Shown piece after piece: positions 34,925 to 43,174 of a stretch of DNA of 64,000 nt. The notes beneath the pieces are model-generated. The model saw only the letters and a list, made by a program, of their open reading frames with translations, did not search any database and was not told where the DNA came from. The first letter of the stretch is position 1. Each line of letters begins with the position of its first letter. A program made the position numbers and the translations under genes. This DNA is from Flavobacteria bacterium BBFL7 (GTDB lineage: Bacteria > Bacteroidota > Bacteroidia > Flavobacteriales > Flavobacteriaceae): assembly GCA_000153385.1 (NCBI GenBank), contig CH672375.1, forward strand, positions 62,001 through 126,000, read 5' to 3'.

Positions 34925-37873
34925 ATGAAACGAGTTCTACTACTCTTTTTCCTTGCCTGCGGTATAGCCAGTGCACAGGAATACTTTCCTAATAACGACG
35001 ATATATCTGCGCGTGGCGAGGTTGTAGTTGCCATTACCAATGCAACTATAGTGACACAACCAGGTACCGTTATTAATAATGGAACTATCATCCTTAAAGA
35101 TGGTAAAATATCAAATATAGGAAGCGGTATTACCGTTCCTACTGGAGCAGTTATTCAGGATGCAAATGGAAGTTACATCTACCCATCTTTTATCGAGCCT
35201 TATGCAGATTTTGGTATGGAAAAGGCAAAACGTGCTTCAGGTAGCGGTCAGCAGTATGATGAGAGTCGTCAAGGTTATTACTGGAATGATCACATCCGTG
35301 CAGAGCAAGATGCTCTAGACTTCTATAAATATGACGATAAAGAAGCTAAGAAAATGATTGATGCTGGTTATGGTGCGGTTCAAACACATATGAATGATGG
35401 TATTGCTCGCGGAACTGGTATGCTGGTAGCACTTAACAATAACGGTGATGATGGAATGAGAATTCTTAAAGAAGAAAGTGGAAGCTTTTTCTCGTTAAAA
35501 CGTAGTGTTCAAACTAGACAGTCTTATCCTACTTCTTTAATGGGTACACTAGCATTATTGCGTCAGACTCATTTTGATGCAGACTGGTACTCAAAAGGAA
35601 ATAGTGCTACTAGAGATCTATCTCTTGAAGCTCTAGTCGCTAGTAAAAACTTAGTTCAAATTATTGAAGCTGGTGACAAGAAGAATGTATTGAGAGTAGA
35701 TAAAATGGGTGATCGTGTCGGTAAACAATTTGTAATTGTAGGTGGTGCAGACGCTTATGAAATGATAGACGATATTAAAGCAACTAAGGCTTCTCTTATT
35801 CTACCTATCAATTTCCCAGATGCCTATGATGTGACTAATCCATATCAAGAATGGTACGTGAATCTAGCAGATATGCGTGAATGGAAACAAGCACCAGCAA
35901 ACCCTTACTTATTATCACAGGCTGGAATCAATTATGCCATCACTAGTCAAGGATTAAAATCTCCAGATAAATTAATGGAGAAATTAAAAATGGCAATGGA
36001 ATACGGGTTAACTCCAGATCAGGCACTTGCAGCGTTAACGACAAAACCTGCACAGATTTTGGGCGTTAGTGATATGGTGGGAACTCTTGAAAAAGGTAAA
36101 GTGGCTAACTTTATTATGACTTCAGGACCTTTATTTGAAAAAGACAGCAAGATATTTGAAAATTGGGTTCAAGGTTCTAAACACGTGGTTAAAGACCGTC
36201 ACCGTATAGATATCGACGGATCTTACACGGCTCTTATCGCAGGAGAAACTTATAAAATGGATATCTCTGGAGATGCTAAAAAAGTAAGTATCAAAATAGA
36301 CAGTACTAAATTAGGTGGGAAAATAGCTTATGACGGTAATTGGATCACAATTACGGCTTCTCAAAAAAATGCAGATGACAAGACCTTCACTAGAATGATC
36401 AGTAAAGTATCTAAAGAAGAACGTATAACAGGTACTGCATACCTAGCAAATGGTAATGAAATTTCTTTTACCGCAACTAAAAATGTTGAGAAAGAAAAGG
36501 ATGAAAAAGAGAAGGATGAAAAGAAAAAGGAAACTAAAACTTTAGGTCCACTCACCTTTCCAAATGTAAGCTATGGAAGCGCTACAAAACCTCAAGAAGA
36601 GACTATACTGTACCGCAACGCTACTGTATGGACTAATGAGAAAGATGGAATTTTAGAAAACACAGATGTACTGGTTAAAAATGGAAAAATATCCAAAATA
36701 GGTAAAAACCTTAGTGCTAGTAACGCTAGAGTAATCGATGCTACAGGAAAACACTTAACAAGCGGTATTATAGATGAACATAGTCACATCGCTATAGATA
36801 ATGGTGTCAATGAAGCAGGGCACAATTCTACTGCCGAGGTTACTATTGAAGACGTCGTAGATCACGAAGATGTAAATATTTACAGAGATCTTGCTGGTGG
36901 AGTAACGACTTCACAACTTTTACATGGATCTGCAAATCCTATAGGTGGACGTAGTGCGATTATTAAATTGAAATGGGGCTATTCTCCAGAAGAAATGATT
37001 TATTCTGACAGTCCTAAGTTTATCAAATTTGCATTAGGGGAAAACGTAAAACAATCGCGTTACCAGAATGGTGTGCGTTTCCCACAGACTCGTATGGGTG
37101 TTGAACAGGTATTTGAAGACTACTTTACTCGTGCAAGAGAATATGCAGATTCTAAAGGGAAAAAGAACTTCCGCTATGATGAAGAAATGGAAGTTATTCT
37201 AGAAATTCTTGAAAGTGAGCGATTTGTTTCTTGTCACTCTTATGTGCAGACAGAAATCAATATGTTAATGAAAGTGGCTGAAAAGCACGATTTCCGTATC
37301 AATACATTTACACATATTCTAGAAGGTTATAAAATGGCCGATAAGATGAAAGAACATGGTGTTGGTGGATCTACATTTTCTGATTGGTGGGCTTATAAAT
37401 ATGAAGTCAACGACGCGATACCTTATAACGCAGCCATTATGCATTCTCAAGGTGTTGTAACCGCTATCAACTCAGATGATGCTGAGATGTCTAGACGTTT
37501 AAATCAAGAAGCGGCAAAAGCGGTAAAATATGGTAACGTAAGTGAAGAAGATGCTTGGAAATTTGTAACCTTAAATCCTGCAAAACTTTTACATATCGAT
37601 GACCGTACGGGAAGTATTAAAACAGGTAAAGATGCAGATCTGGTTCTTTGGTCAGATAATCCTTTATCCGTTACGGCAACCGCAGAGGTGACTATGATCG
37701 ATGGGATTGTGTTTTTTGATAAGGAACGTGATTTACGCTTTCGCGAAAGCATAAAAGAAGAACGCCAGCAGCTTATCAATGAGATGATCGCTGCAAAGAA
37801 TAAAGGGCTTAAAACGCAAGAGCCAAAACAATCTACTAAAACTCTTTATGAGTGTAACACGCTAGAATGGTAA
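34925..37873 (+). CDS. Fused double amidohydrolase, secreted
   Basis: A 982-residue exported protein with signal peptide ending near CGIASAQ. It holds two amidohydrolase-like halves. The first (about 30-430) has NGTIILKDGKISNIGSG but its metal position reads PSFIEPYADFG with no HxH. A K/E-rich linker (about 510-540) follows. The second half has the intact GIIDEHSHIAID and the metal Asp in AINSDDAEM, with the closing GSIKTGKDADLVLWS. So only the second domain looks catalytic. The palindrome copy 8 encodes RFRES near the C-terminus. It is followed by a second amidohydrolase gene 2 bp later. The substrate is unknown. Confidence 0.83.
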   Translation: MKRVLLLFFLACGIASAQEYFPNNDDISARGEVVVAITNATIVTQPGTVINNGTIILKDGKISNIGSGITVPTGAVIQDANGSYIYPSFIEPYADFGMEKAKRASGSGQQYDESRQGYYWNDHIRAEQDALDFYKYDDKEAKKMIDAGYGAVQTHMNDGIARGTGMLVALNNNGDDGMRILKEESGSFFSLKRSVQTRQSYPTSLMGTLALLRQTHFDADWYSKGNSATRDLSLEALVASKNLVQIIEAGDKKNVLRVDKMGDRVGKQFVIVGGADAYEMIDDIKATKASLILPINFPDAYDVTNPYQEWYVNLADMREWKQAPANPYLLSQAGINYAITSQGLKSPDKLMEKLKMAMEYGLTPDQALAALTTKPAQILGVSDMVGTLEKGKVANFIMTSGPLFEKDSKIFENWVQGSKHVVKDRHRIDIDGSYTALIAGETYKMDISGDAKKVSIKIDSTKLGGKIAYDGNWITITASQKNADDKTFTRMISKVSKEERITGTAYLANGNEISFTATKNVEKEKDEKEKDEKKKETKTLGPLTFPNVSYGSATKPQEETILYRNATVWTNEKDGILENTDVLVKNGKISKIGKNLSASNARVIDATGKHLTSGIIDEHSHIAIDNGVNEAGHNSTAEVTIEDVVDHEDVNIYRDLAGGVTTSQLLHGSANPIGGRSAIIKLKWGYSPEEMIYSDSPKFIKFALGENVKQSRYQNGVRFPQTRMGVEQVFEDYFTRAREYADSKGKKNFRYDEEMEVILEILESERFVSCHSYVQTEINMLMKVAEKHDFRINTFTHILEGYKMADKMKEHGVGGSTFSDWWAYKYEVNDAIPYNAAIMHSQGVVTAINSDDAEMSRRLNQEAAKAVKYGNVSEEDAWKFVTLNPAKLLHIDDRTGSIKTGKDADLVLWSDNPLSVTATAEVTMIDGIVFFDKERDLRFRESIKEERQQLINEMIAAKNKGLKTQEPKQSTKTLYECNTLEW
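37737..37750. repeat. 14-bp palindrome core, copy 8 (inside the amidohydrolase gene)
   Basis: GCTTTCGCGAAAGC in frame; with the preceding C the codons read R-F-R-E-S. Confidence 0.95.
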
Positions 37874-37875
37874 TC

Positions 37876-39162
37876 ATGAAAAGAATCATATATATATTAT
37901 GTGCTGTTGTAGGATTTACCGCAGCAGCACAACAAACTCCAGCACCTGCAGCAAATAAGTCATATACTATTATGAATGCTACAGCACATATAGGTAATGG
38001 AGAGCTTATAGAAAATAGTGTCATTGTTATAGAAAACGGTAAAATTACCACAGTTGCAGATGCAACAACTGTAAAAATGCAATCTAAAGGAGAAGTCATT
38101 AACGCCAGCGGATTGCATGTTTATCCAGGAATAATAGCTTGTAATACAACGCTAGGTCTGGTAGAGATAGATGCGGTAAAAGCCAGTGATGATGATCGAG
38201 AAATAGGCACTTATAATCCACATATACGTAGTTTAATTGCTTATAATGCAGAGAGTCGTGTGGTTGAAACCATGAGACCTAATGGTGTTCTTATTGCTCA
38301 AGTAGTACCACGTGGTGGTCGTATTTCTGGTCAGAGTAGTGTGATGCAAATGGATGCATGGAACTGGGAAGATGCGGCAGTACGAGTGGATGATGGTGTA
38401 CATATCAACTGGCCTCGAACTTTTAGAAGATCAGGTAGCTGGTATGAGCCAGGACCTACTATCCCTAGTAAAAACTATGATAAAGAAGTAGATGAATTGA
38501 CTCAGTTCTTAGCTGCTGCGCGTGCTTATACAGGAAGTGGAAAGAAAGATTTAAAGTATGCTTCTTTAAAACCAGTGCTTGCAGGTAATGCAACGGCTTA
38601 TATTCATGTAAATGGAGAAAAAGCGATACGCGATGTTTTAGGATTTGTAAAGGAACAAGGTTTAAAAAAAGTTGTTCTAGTTGGTGCTCAAGGAGCTCAA
38701 AACGTGACTAAGGAATTAGTTGCTATGAAGATTCCAGTTCTTGCAGGTAGAGTTCACGATTTACCAGCCAGAGATGATGCAGATTATGACATGCCTTACA
38801 AGTTTCCTAAGTTGTTAAGTGATGCTGGTGTTCTAGTCGCTCTTGAGAATTCTGGAGATATGGAACGTCACCAAGCCCGTAACTTCCCATTCTATGCGGG
38901 ACATACAGTAGGTTTTGGAATGGACCCAGAAAAAGCGTTACAATTAGTAACTTTAAATGCCGCAACTGTTTTAGGAATCGATAAAGATTATGGTTCCCTA
39001 GAACAAGGTAAAAGCGCTACCCTATTCATTTCAAAAGGAGATGCCTTAGATATGCGAGGAAATCAATTGACTCGTGCTTTTATAGATGGACGTGATATTT
39101 CTTTGAACACAAGACAGAAAGATTTGAACGATCGCTATATGGAGAAATATAGTAAGCAATAG
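37876..39162 (+). CDS. Secreted degenerate amidohydrolase
   Basis: The start at 37876 (MKRIIYILCAVVGFTAAAQQ) is chosen because the upstream stop is at 37871-37873. The protein is 428 residues with a signal peptide. It has the beta-sandwich opening TAHIGNGELIENSVIVIENGKI and the closing GSLEQGKSATLFISKG of the amidohydrolase superfamily. The usual HxH site is replaced by YPGIIACNTTLGL. It resembles the N-terminal half of the preceding protein. It may be a catalytically dead partner, or use another site. It forms an operon with the 982-residue protein. Confidence 0.78.
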   Translation: MKRIIYILCAVVGFTAAAQQTPAPAANKSYTIMNATAHIGNGELIENSVIVIENGKITTVADATTVKMQSKGEVINASGLHVYPGIIACNTTLGLVEIDAVKASDDDREIGTYNPHIRSLIAYNAESRVVETMRPNGVLIAQVVPRGGRISGQSSVMQMDAWNWEDAAVRVDDGVHINWPRTFRRSGSWYEPGPTIPSKNYDKEVDELTQFLAAARAYTGSGKKDLKYASLKPVLAGNATAYIHVNGEKAIRDVLGFVKEQGLKKVVLVGAQGAQNVTKELVAMKIPVLAGRVHDLPARDDADYDMPYKFPKLLSDAGVLVALENSGDMERHQARNFPFYAGHTVGFGMDPEKALQLVTLNAATVLGIDKDYGSLEQGKSATLFISKGDALDMRGNQLTRAFIDGRDISLNTRQKDLNDRYMEKYSKQ

Positions 39163-39179
39163 ATATTTGAGATAAGTAA

Positions 39180-39284
39180 ATGAATCAAATGCCTATTTCG
39201 TTATTAATGTCGTTGTTGCTCTTTTCAATATCGATAATTATTTATATTATTCATAGAAAATCAATGAGTTATGAGAAGAAATAA
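39180..39284 (+). CDS. Possible 34-residue membrane peptide
   Basis: A short frame found by hand: 34 residues beginning MNQMPISLLMSLLLFS, with one long hydrophobic segment (about 6-24) and a basic end (HRKSMSYEKK). It starts 17 bp after the amidohydrolase stop, so it could be co-transcribed. The layout is like other single-pass membrane peptides, but I have no homologue to compare. Confidence is low. Confidence 0.35.
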   Translation: MNQMPISLLMSLLLFSISIIIYIIHRKSMSYEKK

Positions 39285-39409
39285 GGCTCCAATCCAATAA
39301 TTATTAAAACAAAAAAAGTAAAGGATTGGATTATGATTATAGGCTTTTTCTTTTGTAATATAATTAGTTTTCTACATTTTATTAATATATAGTTAGTTTT
39401 AATAAATTC

Positions 39410-39443
39410 AAGCCAGTCCTTTGTGACTGGCTTTTTATTTTTC
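39410..39443 (+). terminator. Terminator directly before the Nudix gene
   Basis: Arms AAGCCAGTC (39410-39418) and GACTGGCTT (39425-39433), then a T-rich tract to 39442. It ends only 5 bp before the Nudix ATG. It likely stops the amidohydrolase transcript. Confidence 0.8.
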
Positions 39444-39447
39444 AAAT

Positions 39448-40014
39448 ATGAAATACTCCATCAACAACGAAAAAACAGTTTACAACGGCTTTTTTAAAGT
39501 TCTAGAAGCTCAAGTGACTCATGATAAACTCAATGAACGTGGCACTATAGAAGCAACTCGTATTTGCCTGGAACGTGGCGATAGTGTTGCTGTTCTTGTT
39601 TATGAAAAAGACACGGATAGTTTCTTGTTTACTAAGCAATTTAGATATCCTAGTGCGAGACGTAATCATCCATGGATGCTAGAACTTGTAGCTGGATCTG
39701 TAGAAGAAGGAGAAAACCCTATGGATTGTGCACAACGAGAAATTGAAGAAGAAATAGGCTATGAAACTAAAGAACTAGAATTGATAACCACTTATTTCCC
39801 ATCACCAGGTGGCTGTTCTGAACAAATACATTTGTATTACACAGAAGTCAACAGCTCTCAAAAGACCTTAAAAGGTGGCGGCGCCATCGCAGAGAAAGAA
39901 GATATTGAGTTGATTAAAATAAAACGAACTGATATTAAAAAACACCTTGATGAAGGTGCTTTTAATAATTCGATTTCATTAATCGGTATACAGTGGTATT
40001 TATTAAATCACTAA
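39448..40014 (+). CDS. Nudix hydrolase (ADP-ribose/GDP-sugar pyrophosphatase type)
   Basis: A 188-residue cytosolic Nudix protein. The Nudix box runs GSVEEGENPMDCAQREIEEE, then IGY, with all catalytic Glu residues present. FRYPSARRNHPWMLELVAG before it, and FFPSPGG-like TYFPSPGGCSEQIHLYY after it, put it in the ADP-ribose or GDP-mannose pyrophosphatase (NudK) group. The ATG is fixed by the MKYSINNEKTVYNGFFKV opening. A strong terminator ends 5 bp before the start, so its promoter must be inside or very close to the hairpin. Its TAA stop overlaps the TAG stop of the aldehyde dehydrogenase. Confidence 0.88.
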   Translation: MKYSINNEKTVYNGFFKVLEAQVTHDKLNERGTIEATRICLERGDSVAVLVYEKDTDSFLFTKQFRYPSARRNHPWMLELVAGSVEEGENPMDCAQREIEEEIGYETKELELITTYFPSPGGCSEQIHLYYTEVNSSQKTLKGGGAIAEKEDIELIKIKRTDIKKHLDEGAFNNSISLIGIQWYLLNH

Positions 40015-41363
40015 TCAATCACTACAGTTTTAATATTACAAAACTCTCTAATCCCAAAATGCGATAACTCTCTACCATAACCTGAAATTCCTGTTCCACC
40101 AAATGGTAATGCTGGATGGCTCGCAACCTTAGCATTTACAAATACGGCACCATCATCAAACCTAGAGACGAGTTTTTCTGCTTTTTCTAGATCTAGTGTA
40201 AATAGAGATACTCCTAGACCAAATTCAGAATCATTTACCAATTCAACAGCCTCATCGTCATTTTTAAATGTTGTTACCGCCATTAAAGGACCAAATGTTT
40301 CTTCCTTAAAAACAGGCATATCTTTGGTCACACCAGTTAAAATAGTAGGCTCAAAAAATGCTTTATCTCGCTTTCCTCCTAGTTCAAGCGTTGCACCCAT
40401 TTCTATAGACTTATTCATAAGATCTTCTAGCTCTTCTGCCAGGTCTTCTCTAGACATCACTCCTATGTAGGTTTCATCATTTTCAGGATTACCTACTTTT
40501 AAATCTTTTACAGCAGTTTTGAATTTTTCCATAAACACATCTGCAATATCTTCATGCAATAAAAGCCTCTTACCTGCTATACAACTTTGTCCAGTATTTT
40601 GATAGCGTGCAGCCACACAGGTCTCGACAGATTGTTCGATATCTGCATCTTTAAACACCACTAAGGCATTATTACCACCTAATTCTAGTACGGTTTTCTT
40701 AATCTCACTTCCTGCAGTACTAGCTACAGCACTACCTGCTGGCTTTGAACCTGTTAAGGTTACTGCTTTAACAATTGGGTTTTTGATGATATTTTCTACC
40801 GCTTTACTACCTACTACTAGATTTGTAAAACAACCTTTAGGAAATCCAGCTTCGATAAAAATATCTTCCATCAGTACAGCACTACCCATTACACTACTCG
40901 CATGTTTAAGAACACCTACATTACCAGCCATTAACGCGGGAACAATAAAACGCATCACTTGCCAAAATGGATAGTTCCAAGGCATAACAGCTAGTACAAC
41001 GCCTAGTGGTTCATAAGCCACATAGGATTTTAAATGATCTGTATTAACATATTCGTTTTTAAGATGACTTTCTGCATTAGCGGCATAATACTCACATAGC
41101 CATGCACATTTTTCAAGCTCACTGCGCGATTGTGTAATAGGCTTCCCCATTTCGCGAGTCATTTTTAAAGCATATTGATCGGTATTTTTCCGCAATAATT
41201 CGGCAACTTTTAAAATAAGTTCAGACCTGTGTTCATAGCTAGTTAATCGCCATTGCACAAACTGTTCCTGTGCTTTATTGAGTTTTTCCTCTATTGCTTT
41301 TGAATTATCTTCTTGATATTTCTCTAGCTCTTTACCGTTATAAGGATTGATCGTTTGTATCAC
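40011..41363 (-). CDS. NAD(P)-dependent aldehyde dehydrogenase (succinate-semialdehyde type)
   Basis: A 450-residue aldehyde dehydrogenase. The catalytic Cys is in YQNTGQSCIAGKR and the general-base Glu in VLELGGNNALVV. The opening MIQTINPYNGKELEKYQEDN and the overall short length match the succinate-semialdehyde dehydrogenase (GabD/Sad-like) group, so it could oxidise succinic semialdehyde to succinate, but the substrate is not fixed by what I can see. It is cytosolic. Divergent from the small conserved gene at 41521; the 157 bp between hold palindrome copy 9. It ends on the Nudix stop. Confidence 0.88.
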   Translation of the reverse strand: MIQTINPYNGKELEKYQEDNSKAIEEKLNKAQEQFVQWRLTSYEHRSELILKVAELLRKNTDQYALKMTREMGKPITQSRSELEKCAWLCEYYAANAESHLKNEYVNTDHLKSYVAYEPLGVVLAVMPWNYPFWQVMRFIVPALMAGNVGVLKHASSVMGSAVLMEDIFIEAGFPKGCFTNLVVGSKAVENIIKNPIVKAVTLTGSKPAGSAVASTAGSEIKKTVLELGGNNALVVFKDADIEQSVETCVAARYQNTGQSCIAGKRLLLHEDIADVFMEKFKTAVKDLKVGNPENDETYIGVMSREDLAEELEDLMNKSIEMGATLELGGKRDKAFFEPTILTGVTKDMPVFKEETFGPLMAVTTFKNDDEAVELVNDSEFGLGVSLFTLDLEKAEKLVSRFDDGAVFVNAKVASHPALPFGGTGISGYGRELSHFGIREFCNIKTVVID

Positions 41364-41463
41364 TTTTTATTTTAAAGATACAGATTATAGGTCCTATAGT
41401 AGGAAAGATTTACACGAGTTTAACGACCATGACTATGGTGTTGATAAGGTTGTTGAGAAACTA

Positions 41464-41479
41464 CGCTTCCGCGAAAGCG
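41464..41479. repeat. 16-bp palindrome, copy 9 (one mismatch, intergenic)
   Basis: CGCTTCCGCGAAAGCG, one base away from the consensus, so one arm no longer matches. The flanks extend the pairing (TA/TA) to 41462-41481. It is between two divergent starts. Confidence 0.85.
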
Positions 41480-41520
41480 TAATAACCACTAGCCTTCTTA
41501 ACTTTAAAAAACCTTATATT

Positions 41521-41931
41521 ATGAATAATCGAGACGAGTATCTAGTAGCATTAAGGCCTGAAATACCTAATGCACGTGTAAGTGATGAAATGTCTATTGA
41601 TGAGCAATTTCAAAACAGAACATTAAGGCCTATCGCAAAATTACAGCATGATTTATTGATAGCGGTTTTTCACAATTATATCAAGAAACATAAGAATGTG
41701 TTTTTTGGGCTGACCTCTAATAAGCGCATCGATTATATCGAGAATGCAGTGAATCGAGATCAGAAATTTCGTAATTCTCTTAAAGGTATCATCATAGGTC
41801 AATTTACTGTAAATGAATACCTTGCGTATATTAAGAATTCTAGTGCTCTTAACAAGCGTATGATGAATTTAGTTAGAGAAAGATTAATCAATAGTATTCA
41901 ACTTTTTGAACGTCCACCAGTAGAATTATAA
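41521..41931 (+). CDS. Conserved flavobacterial hypothetical protein
   Basis: A 136-residue protein, MNNRDEYLVALRPEIP. I place the start at 41521; a longer frame running back to 41347 would cross the aldehyde dehydrogenase start and the palindrome and has no conserved sequence. The text SSALNKRMMNLVRERL near the end and FRNSLKGIIIGQFTVNEYLA are conserved in Flavobacteriia as I recall, where similar proteins are sometimes labelled glyoxalase without visible metal-binding residues. It is helical and cytosolic. No function can be assigned. Confidence 0.6.
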   Translation: MNNRDEYLVALRPEIPNARVSDEMSIDEQFQNRTLRPIAKLQHDLLIAVFHNYIKKHKNVFFGLTSNKRIDYIENAVNRDQKFRNSLKGIIIGQFTVNEYLAYIKNSSALNKRMMNLVRERLINSIQLFERPPVEL

Positions 41932-41996
41932 AAGTTTAAGTATACATTTACCTATACTTACAAATAGGTCATCTTGTACTTAAATCGATATATATT

Positions 41997-42443
41997 ATGC
42001 TTAAAATCAACGTTGTAAACAAGTGTGAAGAAGTTATTCAAGGTAGCATTAATCGCTACAAAGAGCGCGTGCAAGAATTGAGTGATTCTCTAGCAGATAA
42101 TGACGCTAGTAACGATGCTGAGGACGATGATGGCTCTGGCGAATTAATGGCAGATTTTGAACGTTATAATAATCTCAAGGATGAACATGAGAAGTTGAAA
42201 AGAGCTTTTGAAAACATCTCTTATGGAAGCGGTAAAACTGCTGTTACTGAAGGAGCACTAGTTTCTACAGATACTAATGTATTCCTCATCAGTGTCTCTC
42301 TAGGTGAGTTAACCACAGATGAAGGTGATAAATGTTTTGTTATCTCTTCAAATGCACCTATTTATGAGGCCATGAAAGGCTTAACAACAGGAGATTCTTT
42401 TACTTTTAATGGAGTTACCCGTAGGATCATTCAAATTAACTAG
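41997..42443 (+). CDS. GreA/GreB C-terminal-like protein
   Basis: A 148-residue protein. Residues 8-75 form a charged coiled coil with an Asp-rich insert (SLADNDASNDAEDDDGSG). Residues 78-148 look like the FKBP-type C-terminal domain of transcript cleavage factors: GALVSTDTNVFLISVSLGEL, CFVISSNAPIYEAM, GDSFTFNG. It is therefore a possible RNA-polymerase secondary-channel protein, although the acidic tip of GreA cannot be placed with certainty. Such proteins in Bacteroidota are often mislabelled as 3-oxoacyl-ACP synthase. Its TAG stop overlaps that of the DUF2461 gene in a CTAG. Confidence 0.68.
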   Translation: MLKINVVNKCEEVIQGSINRYKERVQELSDSLADNDASNDAEDDDGSGELMADFERYNNLKDEHEKLKRAFENISYGSGKTAVTEGALVSTDTNVFLISVSLGELTTDEGDKCFVISSNAPIYEAMKGLTTGDSFTFNGVTRRIIQIN

Positions 42444-43105
42444 ATTAATGATTCACCATTAAGATCTGTGGTTAATACATCAGTCATGTAATCTAAAAAC
42501 GGTCTTGCCAATTTAAAAGACTTATCTATTTCTTTAAAGAAATTAGGGCTTAGCACTTCCTGATCTGTAAAACTTCTCATGAAGTGATAACTTTTAAAAC
42601 GAATCAAATCTATATCTGGATGTGTCTTATCAAAATTTCTAGGAGCTGTCTTTAACTGTTCTCCTTGAAAAGTTCCCCAAGTCTTTAAAAATTGAGGCTC
42701 TTCTATAATATCCCTTAATTCTTGCGCGTCCACTTCTAACTCTTTGCGCACTCTTAAAAGATCTTCTTTTTCTGGACCAAAAAAACCTATTCCTATTAGG
42801 TGATTTCCTGGCTTTATACGCATATAATAACTACCGCGACGCTCTATTCCTGCACGCATCCAGTTAGCGCTTCTATGTACCTTAAAAGGTATTTTATCTT
42901 TTGAAAATCGAATGTCTCTATAGATTCTATATGTTTTAGACTTTTCAATTACATCATGCTGATTTAGCAAGTCGGTAATTTCGTTCACACGATTTTTAAA
43001 AACACTATCTAATTCAAGGAATTGTGATTTATGATCATCAAACCATGGCCTATTATTGTTTCTTTCTAATTCAGTAAGAAAAGTAAGAAGTTCTTTATGT
43101 ATCAT
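42440..43105 (-). CDS. DUF2461 family protein
   Basis: A 221-residue protein of DUF2461 (TIGR02453). It shows ELERNNNRPWFDDHKSQFLEL at the start, YRDIRFSKDKIPFKVH in the middle and YYMRIKPGNHLIGIGFFGPE. The family is cytosolic, widely distributed and of unknown role. The length is typical. It is convergent with the GreA-like gene, sharing a CTAG, and stands alone upstream of the subtilisin terminator. Confidence 0.85.
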   Translation of the reverse strand: MIHKELLTFLTELERNNNRPWFDDHKSQFLELDSVFKNRVNEITDLLNQHDVIEKSKTYRIYRDIRFSKDKIPFKVHRSANWMRAGIERRGSYYMRIKPGNHLIGIGFFGPEKEDLLRVRKELEVDAQELRDIIEEPQFLKTWGTFQGEQLKTAPRNFDKTHPDIDLIRFKSYHFMRSFTDQEVLSPNFFKEIDKSFKLARPFLDYMTDVLTTDLNGESLI

Positions 43106-43121
43106 AAATTAAAGATGTAAA

Positions 43122-43152
43122 AAAACCGCTTCATTGAATTTGAAGCGGTTTT
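43122..43152 (-). terminator. Terminator of the S8 peptidase gene
   Basis: Arms AAAACCGCTTCA (43122-43133) and TGAAGCGGTTTT (43141-43152), loop of 7. The minus strand continues with a T-run after the stem. Confidence 0.9.
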
Positions 43153-43174
43153 AATGAAAGTAAGAAATAAGTTA

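Noticed and set aside
41347-41520. Longer start for the small gene at 41521, which would translate the palindrome as RFRES
   Set aside because: The longer frame overlaps the aldehyde dehydrogenase start and has no conserved sequence; the palindrome copy there is intergenic.
41938-41960. Weak stem-loop TAAGTATA / TATACTTA after the gene at 41521
   Set aside because: Short, A+T-only and without a T-run; not convincing as a terminator.
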